Of a stretch of 64,000 nt of DNA, positions 56,401-64,000 are shown in pieces. Numbering within the stretch: position 1 is the first letter of the stretch; every line of letters starts with the position of its first letter. Source of the stretch: Asterella californica (lineage: Eukaryota > Streptophyta > Marchantiopsida > Marchantiales > Aytoniaceae); contig JAYKYS010000002.1 of the NCBI GenBank assembly GCA_036924285.1, positions 35,696,501-35,760,500 of the forward strand, read 5' to 3'. The position numbers and the translations under genes were made by a program. The notes under the pieces were generated by a model, which had not been told where the DNA came from, searched no databases, and worked only from the letters and a program-made list of their open reading frames with translations.

Positions 56401-59400
56401 TTTCGGTCGGATTTATTGTCTAGGAACGGTAGTAAAAACCATAACTTTTACTCCGAAAGGATAAGGTAAAACATTGAGAGGTAAAACAAACGGCGACTCC
56501 AGGATCTGCCGCGGGGAATGGATGAGGAACTAATGGAGTTCCCGGGAAAACTTTGGGCATCACCACCGTACGAACCTAATCGGCTGAAGAAAACTCTTTA
56601 TACATTCTTGCTTTGAGACACCGTTTGACGGGTTTGAATGCACCTTGGGGAATGCTATGGAGTCTGGACGCAACGTTTCTTGTTATAGGCACGAGCTGCT
56701 CTTATCGATCACGCCTTGAGCGTTATCGTCAGCAAGCAAGGGTGGAAAGCTCGTCAACAGAGACAGTTTCGTCGCTATGATAGTTTTTCTAGTTTGTACG
56801 GGCCCTAGTACAAATCATGACAACGAGCCACGTGCCTTAGCCGCTCTGACCTCAATCAGATTGACCGTGACCGTATAACTGCGCTGGTGGTGCACAACGG
56901 TACGCGTCTGACCATCGCGAGATAGTGTGAACAGGATCAAAGATTCTGCGAGGCAAAATAAACCCGTAGGCGGTACCTGGGGAGGTTGTACAACTTGTAC
57001 TCTGTACGTCAAACAGGCACACACGCACATTCTCTCTTGCTATTTCTCTTGCAACGCTTTTGCTTCGAAGTTGTATTATTAGACCTAATTGCAAGAATCG
57101 AGACCATGTATGCACTAGATGAAAGGATGCATATATGTCTCTCGTTTTCAGCCGCCAACCTCAACTACGATTCATGTTCGAATCAAAGTTCGCGTAGAAT
57201 ATCCGTGTACTGTATTACAGCTTGATTCCGTCTTGCTTCGATAATCCGTCATCTGAGGGAGCTTCTGGACTTGCTACCTCGGTCGACCCGCGTTTCCAAC
57301 CTTTCAAACGCAGGCTCAGCTGTAAGCGAGGTCGGTAGCTAATGATGATCGTTGTGCAAGTTAAAGTTCCGAACTGGAAGCACTCCGCAGCCTTTCTTCT
57401 CTAGAAGCCTAGCTCGTCATTTGTAGCAATGTGAGTCCCACCACAGGGTTCGCCTGGAAGGATACGACACCGTGGTAATGAGACATAATTTTACTTTCGT
57501 GTTGGCCAATTCCCTTTTCCTAGGATACGACGGATGGAAAGGTATCGGAGGTTTCTGGAGTTCCGAGTGGAGAGAAATCTAAGGCCAAGTAACCGAACGT
57601 GCAGCTAAAATGATTCATCCAATTATTCGTAGAGTGTAGGTTGGACTCAGCTTCTCGGTAGATGCAATTACGGTGCTAGAGGCTTACGTGCTTGAGAAGG
57701 TTCTCACCCCTAAAGTCTCCTGTCTAAAAGGCTACCTCAACCATCGACATCCTTGATAGATCTCCCACCTAGAAACTTTTTCTCGGCTACATTTCCTTGG
57801 GAGGTCTGTTAAGTGGACAACTTTCAGGCACCATGGCTACTAATGGAAGCCAGGTCAGGATAAGCATTGTATTTCTCAAGTAGGAAACTTTATCATAAGG
57901 AGAGCATGCCTTCGGCTGATAGTCTAGTAGCGAAACGTGCTGTTTAAGGAAATCAGGAGGGAGGGAGGAATAAAGAAAAGGGCGCAACCATAGCCTAGCT
58001 AACTGGTGTCAATAGAGAGTTACTTCAGGGTAGAGTGGATAAAAATGGTAGTTCCTCGTCCCCAAGACCTTTATCTTGAAGAATTCATGAGGCGAACCTT
58101 CAGCAAGCGGATCCGAAGTTATAGTAACACCTTTAACTTGAATTTATGTCTTTCAACTGTCCTGCCAATAACCCAAAACGTTATACGATAAATTATCAGT
58201 TTCACGGATTCAGAAACTGTAATTCCCTGCTTCCTATCCCACATATAATCTGCACACTGCGCTTTCCAGCCTCATCTGGTCCCTGGATTGATGGTAAACA
58301 AACTTACTCCATCATCATGCTAATCCCATACACTAGACAGACTTCGTGAAATACATGTTTCGGGAAATCTTCGATCTCAAGATCTTACTGGCCGTGGCAG
58401 CGTATGTCACGAAGAAAGGAGAGAAGGAGTCGGCCTACTCTTTCAAAGAGCAGAGTTGTTAATCTGGTAAGTCGCTTCAGCCCTCCCACGGAGATCTCTG
58501 GATTAGATGAGCTTTCTCACGCTAGAGACATGACGGGCCAGCAACTGTGACCAGCCCAAATCTTTTGGAGCCCTGGATTCCTGCACTTTTGTACGCGACC
58601 TCCTACTTACCTCATGTTCCCGAGTCTGTGGAGCCCTTAACCAATCACGCTCTGCTCCCTTTCCGTAAAACACAATTCTGCTGCGGCGAACGTCGACGAA
58701 TGAGATCGAGAGGTGAGATTGATTGACGCGTGACAAATACGTAAGTACTACAAGCAAACTTTCTCAGGGACAAATGGAACAGCATGTATGATGCAGAGAG
58801 AGACAGAGAGAGTTGCAATTCGGGCAAGCCCCGAACGTCCCAGAAGCCCCTCGCGATCTGTGCAGCAGCGAAGTTGCCGACTACCGTCTCCTCCTCACCG
58901 ACCTTTCGAGAAAAGGAAAGTTGCCGCAGCAACAGTGTCCCCTGTAAACTCGTCGTTGTGGTCCTGTATAGAGCCATACGTGGTATAATGAACAGAATCT
59001 CTGTTGCTCTGCATTAGAGTAAGTCAGTGCTTCCTTTTCCATCACAAGAGAATCACAAGAGAAACAGGCGCAAGATCACAGGCGAAAGCTGCGCTCCGCT
59101 CCCTCCATTCGACCGACTGACGGACTGAGTACTGTGAGCGAGTGCCTGTCCCATGAGCGAAGTGCCTGTACCATACATACAGACATGTCAATCACATGTG
59201 GATAAAAAACAAAAGTCACCTTGCACAATCCAGCGGGCCAGTCCAGCTTCAGTGTGTCCAGTTCCAGGACTGTGAAGGCGAGGAGAGGGGTGGACTTAAT
59301 CTCTTCTCTTCCCCTCCCTCATCTCTTCTCTTGCTTGTGTATGTCCGTTGGTCTCTTTTTGCTTTCTCTCTGTCTCTTGCTATCTCTTCTATTTCAGAAT

Positions 59401-59928
59401 CGTTGGATGGAGGAGTCCAGTCCGCTTTCCACTTTCCCCTTTCTGTTTCAACTCTAACATGCTTCTACGGTCCGGTCTGATCTGGTCATCGGAGAACGGA
59501 TTGAATGTACCTCTAGAGTAGAGACTGCTTTTTCTGCTTATGTCTGCCACTATCAGACCAAACCGCGCCTTTTAACTGACATCGTCCAATTTGATTCCAG
59601 TTGACCGTTCAGAGAAGAAGCAAACCCCCGGGACGATGCAAGATGCTCGATGGTCACTCCTTTCGAATTTCACCGCAAGAGGAGGAGAAGAAGAAGAAGT
59701 TAGCGCCTGGGAGGCTTCGAGCTTCAGTGATAAAGAGAGGATGAGATGTAGCTAGCAACCGACATATGCAGGCAGCTTCAGAGGGTCTCTTCAGCTTCAG
59801 AGGTGCACGCATCGCATCTGAGCTCTAGTCATTGAGTCGGTTGAGTAGAGTTTTATCCTGAGGGAAGGAAGGACGACAGGCTGAGGATTCGTCTCCGCTC
59901 GCCGCCCTAGTGGCGGTGGCGTGGCGAC
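56401..59928. other. Intergenic region upstream of the 59.9-kb gene
   Basis: No gene is supported. Short frames on both strands (56852-57115 minus, 58645-58977 minus, 59196-59480 plus) have no domains. The last part holds a purine-rich run (GAGGAGGAGAAGAAGAAGAAG, about 59679-59699) and must contain the leader of the gene at 59929. Confidence 0.4.
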
Positions 59929-60999
59929 GTGAATATGAGAGAACAGAAGCCGGCTTGCGAAGACCATTCTTCTCTTCTCGCAGGACACAACGAGAAGCAG
60001 CTGCTTCTGAAGGATGAAGGTTTGGAAGCTATTCGCTCGCTGTCCGAGTCTTCCGAGGGCAGCACCCAATGGTTTGTGGTCGAGGCATTACGAAAGATAG
60101 GTCTCCTGGCACTCCTGCGCGCCGCGTGGAAATGGCAGGAAGCTGGACTCTGTTTGGAATTCGTGCGTAACTGGAACCACCAGAACAAAGCGACCAGAGT
60201 AGGTGATCTGGAAATCAATGTGAGCTTCGAAAATTTTGCTCTCGCCACAGGTTTACAGGCTGAAGGAGCAGGCCTGCTATCCCGTCCTATGGACCACGAG
60301 AACTTGGTCAAGCATTTCGAAAACGCCCCTGCTGTAAAGCCGCAGAATGGTTACATGCTCGACAAGTGCAGGGATCCGGTCCTCCGAGATATCGTAATCC
60401 TCTTAAACATGACTTTGTGGATGAAACTTATTCGGCAATCTCGGTGTTCGGGCGAGCTTCTGTACCTCGTCGTCCAGGCGATGAAGGGCCTCGAAGTGAA
60501 CTGGAGCCGAGTTTTCTACGAGAAGTTTGTATGCGAAGTGATGCGATTACAAGATGTCCTTTCGAATAAACACATCGTCTCGCATCAGCAGCTCATCACC
60601 GTTGCAGGGCCTTTGATGTGTTTTCTGTACGACTGCGCAAAAGTCAACCACAACAACAGCTACAACTTGTTGAGGGCCGGGGCTGCAAGAGACCAGAGAA
60701 GGAGAAGGAGACGAGATTTTTTAGAACTCGAGCAACAAGTAAAGAGCAGTGCAACACACCTTGCAGATGATAATGATGACAATGACGAGGGTGGTGATGG
60801 TGCTGAAGGAGACCACAATAGCATAGACGATAAAGATTCATCATGTACAAAGCGGTCTTATCAGGATTGTGCGCTCGAGATAGACAGCGCGGCCGGCAGC
60901 TTAGCACCGCCGGCTGAAATGCCGACGAAGGTGCAGAAGGTCGAGTCTACAAGAGCAGAATCATATATGGAGCTTCTCGATACCAGTGAGCCGAGCTGA
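59929..60999 (+). CDS. Intronless gene, plant-mobile-domain-like nuclear protein
   Basis: This 356-codon frame is uninterrupted, the longest host-like single exon here. I start it at ATG 59929; a second Met follows at codon 3. Residues 35-105 (ALRKIGLLALLRAAWKWQEA, LEFVRNWN, GDLEINVSFENFALATGLQA) have the pattern of the plant mobile domain: a short hydrophobic helix pair, then a specified motif, then the LGLP-type turn. Residues 100-235 are helical and uncharacterised. RDQRRRRRRDF at about 253-263 is a likely nuclear localisation signal, followed by an acidic low-complexity tract (DDNDDNDEGGDGAEGD) and a Ser-rich tail. Proteins with this domain are often derived from Gypsy or Mutator cargo and some are domesticated chromatin factors. 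The domain call is a weak pattern match. It may equally be an unclassified lineage-specific gene. Confidence 0.5.
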   Translation: MNMREQKPACEDHSSLLAGHNEKQLLLKDEGLEAIRSLSESSEGSTQWFVVEALRKIGLLALLRAAWKWQEAGLCLEFVRNWNHQNKATRVGDLEINVSFENFALATGLQAEGAGLLSRPMDHENLVKHFENAPAVKPQNGYMLDKCRDPVLRDIVILLNMTLWMKLIRQSRCSGELLYLVVQAMKGLEVNWSRVFYEKFVCEVMRLQDVLSNKHIVSHQQLITVAGPLMCFLYDCAKVNHNNSYNLLRAGAARDQRRRRRRDFLELEQQVKSSATHLADDNDDNDEGGDGAEGDHNSIDDKDSSCTKRSYQDCALEIDSAAGSLAPPAEMPTKVQKVESTRAESYMELLDTSEPS

Positions 61000-62738
61000 C
61001 AGTCACTCAAGCGCGCACGCACGCTCAGTTTCACACACTCATGGTAGACAGTCAGGAATCAATCTGATAGAAAGGGGAGCCAGAAGAATTCCTGGTCCCC
61101 CAAACAGAGTATCGATAATTGTTAGTCCTAGGGTAGATATTCGGTAGCCATAGCTTAGATCGATACCATTGTCAACGGAGACACGCTCGTGGGAATGAAA
61201 CAGGATCGGAGGACTTCAGGCGACTTGAACCATGTAAAGATGAACATATCAGTGAGTTGGATATCAATTCAAATGTTCCCTTACAAGTTTCCTCTCAACC
61301 AAAATTGCAAACTGGCATCAACAAGGTACTTTGCCCTTTGCATCTACTTTTCCTCTGTTGGACTCCTTTCTACATCGTCCAGTCTCTTGGAGTTGAGGTA
61401 GATCTGAAATTGAGGTCTGCGGTTGAGGTAGATCTGAAATTTCGGTTCTTGGTGATGTATACGGCCTAGAAGATGACTTTTGAGGTACTTCGCCGTATGA
61501 TCAACACACATTCCAGGTGCATCAGCAGTTGAGATGATAGCAAAGTTGAATATCATTTTTGTGAACACGGATGAACTTGCTTAGTACAGATGAGCTACGT
61601 TTCACAATGAACGCCTTTTTCTCGCTCAAGAATCTGTGAGGCTCTAGAATGACGATTCACAAGAGAATGATGGGAACTCGGTGCGTCAAATTTCGTTTTA
61701 TGCACTCGATCCCTAGTTCAGGTGATTGGTTGGGAAGAGCCGATTTCACATTGGCTTTTCTGTTTCACGTCCAAGGAGTGGAAACAGGAGTGGGTTGCAA
61801 AACTGTTCCTCTTACTACAGTGCCGTAAGCGATCGAGAATAATCTCAGGGTATGTATAGAGCAAAACATGCCAAAAACGAGATTGTAAAAGCTTCCTGTT
61901 CATGACTTTGTCCAGGTTCTTCCCACCAGAGGTTGACATTTATCTTCAGGAATAAAAGTTACCTCGAGTTTCACTTTTGCCGCAAACTATCGGCGACTTC
62001 TCTCTTGCTTTGTCTATCTGACCGTCTTTGATCAACTTCTTCGTCCTCACTCGAAAAACTAACTTTTCTCGATCCCCTCCAGTGTTTGTTTCGTCTTCTC
62101 AGCCCAAGCTGACAAGACTTCCGTTTTTGCCTGCAAAGACAATTTCACACCTAAACTGATCCTAAACAGGCTGTAGACGTCATTCGATACATCTAGATGC
62201 ACCGGGGTCTAGTAGCGGCTTTCACGTAAGTAGAACGATCATATCAGCTAGAACTCGCCAATATGAAGCATACTCGTGGAGACTGGAAGACAAAACGACA
62301 TATTTGATGCCTCTTCCCTCCATCCAGAGCATTCATTCATGACCAACAAGCCGTTTGTAAATTTGAAACGGCCATTTCACGGTAACGGAACGAGCAGTAA
62401 GCACATGACAGCCTTCAGATGTCATATGCGTAAACTATACTTGGTGACAAATGTACCGCACCGTACTGTAAGTCCTTCCTTGCCGCATGAAAATTCAATC
62501 ACACGTCCTTCAAATTCACACACGCCCACGAAAGGAGCCCGGAACATAACAGTCCGCTCTTGATCAGCTCGTTGCACCATCAACTGGATGTCTTCCTTCG
62601 GCTCATTTGTAGATCTAATGCACAGAATCTGGACGATGGATTTTCAAGAACCCCGCCTATTGTTTTGCTACTTGCAGGGTACTGTTTCTGCAAGGTATTA
62701 TTAGGCTCACTCTAGCCAAGAGCTCCTCGCCCGTCTTA
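61000..62738. other. Intergenic region
   Basis: No gene is supported. A 30-bp direct duplication (GTTGAGGTAGATCTGAAATT at 61393 and 61423) is present. A plus frame at 62276-62563 has no recognisable domain. Confidence 0.45.
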
Positions 62739-63078
62739 GGGCATCTCCACCGCACATGCGCTAACTGGAGCATTATCAGCCATTTTAGTGTTCACTCTAT
62801 TCCAATAGAGTTCTCAAAACGTACAACTTCACATCGCTCGAACGTTAATAAGGGTAATTCCACTAGGGGCAGAATTACGATACAGCGGCTAAAACGTGCA
62901 CTTTCTCAACATGTATTCTCTTGTCGTTAGAATAGTGCTAACGTTATAGAAAACTCTAATTTAGAGCTGGGATTTAAATCCTACGTTCTTGGCACTAAAA
63001 GAGAGTACGTTTAGGTCTCCGGTGGGGCATTTATGTGTATCACTGCGCTATAATAGAGATAGAGTGGAGATGCCCTTA
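62736..63078. mobile_element. Tourist-like MITE (PIF/Harbinger-derived) with TTA duplication
   Basis: Termini GGGCATCTCCAC (62739) and GTGGAGATGCCC (to 63075) are exact inverted repeats, flanked by TTA on both sides (62736-62738 and 63076-63078). The 337-bp length, GGGCATCTCC ends and TTA target site are typical of plant Tourist-like MITEs. It has no coding capacity. Confidence 0.88.
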
Positions 63079-63439
63079 GGCCCCAGGCAACATTTCAGTT
63101 TTTGTTTAAATTTTGTAAGTTTTCTTGGTTTCCGAACCGGAGCTCATGTTTGAAGTTTGTGATAAATTTTCCTCCAATTAACTTAGAAATTAGACGTAAT
63201 CACACAGTTAATTTAGTTTTTATTTAGAGTATTTTTTGAAACACGTAAGCACACAGTAATCACCTTTTGACCTTTTAAGCACACATCATCAGCTCTTTGT
63301 ACTCTCTGAACCATTCCTGAGATATTCTCAGAGTTCTCTGAACCATTCATATACTGAGAGAAGTCCATATCACCAAAGTAAAATACCTATGTAAGCATAT
63401 TCAAATTTTGACTCCCAAACTACTTGAAGAGGAGGTACC
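63079..63439. other. AT-rich intergenic stretch
   Basis: Nothing is recognisable beyond a short local duplication of CTCTGAACCATTC (63304 and 63338). Confidence 0.4.
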
Positions 63440-63600
63440 ATGGAGAACCCTCTAGAACATACTATTGTGTGTGGACTTTTGCTGTCCAGATTTAAAGGAA
63501 AGTTTGATCTAGTATGTGCACCTGACTCTCTTATTATCAAAACTAGCGAAGGTGATAAATTTCATCTACACAAACGTATTTGCGCATGGCCCTTACTTCA
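63440..63600 (+). pseudogene. BTB/POZ-like N-terminal fragment
   Basis: The frame starts MENPLEHTIVCGLLLSRFKG with a good context (ACCATGG). It continues FDLVCAPDSLIIKTSEGDKF and HLHKRICA, which resembles the SDV-x-F...F-x-x-HK-x-VLA opening of BTB/POZ domains. Similarity stops after about 50 residues and the frame ends at 63649. Either an intron follows or the domain is truncated; the following sequence (63660-63780) is unrelated and low complexity. Confidence 0.4.
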
Positions 63601-63649
63601 GCATAATTATAACTGTATAATTGTATATTGTATAACTGTAATATTATAA

Positions 63650-64000
63650 TCTTCTGCTTCTTGGCCTGAACGCCACGCTCCCATGGGAGGGAGGAAGGGA
63701 GGAAGGGAAGAAAAATTACTCCTTGCCTTCTTGCCCTTCCCTCCACGTTGTTATTTAACATAAACCTAACCCTTTCGTGAGGTAACTCTGGAAAGGGAAG
63801 CCGCTCATTTCACTTTCTCGTACCTCTGTTGTGATAGTTTGCGATCAGTGCGAAAATGATGGATAGTACAATGTAAGTAATATCAATGATAAACAGTACA
63901 AGATTCTTTATGGAAAATAACTATCTGTCATAAACAACACAGATGTTTGATTCATACAAGAAAAGTTTCCAAAAAGTATGTTTCTCTTTTTAAGATCAAA
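63650..64000. other. Window end without supported gene
   Basis: There is a GGGAGGAAGG-type purine run at 63687-63709. Otherwise nothing is recognisable. Confidence 0.4.

Overview
The window looks like nuclear DNA of a land plant. The host genes are intron-rich, there are plant-type Copia and Ty3/Gypsy LTR elements, PIF/Harbinger DNA transposons and a Tourist-like MITE, and one gene (APC2) can be rebuilt exon by exon with GT-AG introns. The mix of elements suggests a non-seed plant such as a bryophyte, but that is inference only. Most of the 64 kb is transposon-derived. Host genes that can be supported are few: APC2, an intronless plant-mobile-domain-like gene, and a duplicated small coding unit of unknown function.

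Layout. 1-6.7 kb is a retrotransposon graveyard. A Gypsy LTR (1509-2411) is inserted into an old Copia element, followed by Copia pieces in both orientations. 6.7-12.9 kb is unresolved, with short open, splice-flanked segments and a small hairpin. 12.98-19.29 kb (minus strand) is a complete gene for anaphase-promoting complex subunit 2, 15 exons and 995 codons. 19.87-23.82 kb is a broken but near full-length Harbinger element with its transposase on + and its Myb/SANT-like protein on -. 25.93-26.93 kb (minus) holds a decayed HUH rolling-circle replication protein, most like Replitron-type transposons. 27.6-30.1 kb is a patch of local duplications. A tRNA-derived SINE candidate lies near 30.9 kb.

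32.0-42.6 kb is a large inverted duplication. Each arm carries the same intact 189-codon reading frame. The right arm is split by a young Copia element (37144-42128) with a 5-bp target duplication and LTRs that are nearly identical except for two indels. A perfect 27-bp hairpin lies between the arms and another palindrome sits at the outer edge of the right arm.

43.7-56.3 kb is a chain of related TIR elements whose ends resemble GGGGTGTCAAAG. One carries a Myb/SANT-like reading frame (45972-46955). A 7.5-kb one carries a second, plant-type Harbinger transposase (51305-52486), six copies of a 126-bp in-phase repeat and a long minisatellite. 59.93-61.0 kb is an intact intronless gene for a nuclear-looking protein. 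62.74-63.08 kb is a clean Tourist-like MITE with TTA duplications, and 63.44 kb has a BTB-like fragment.

No CRISPR, rRNA or bacterial-style operon is present. The most unusual item is the HUH Rep relic. The most informative structural items are the inverted duplication with its young Copia insertion and the chain of head-to-head TIR elements.
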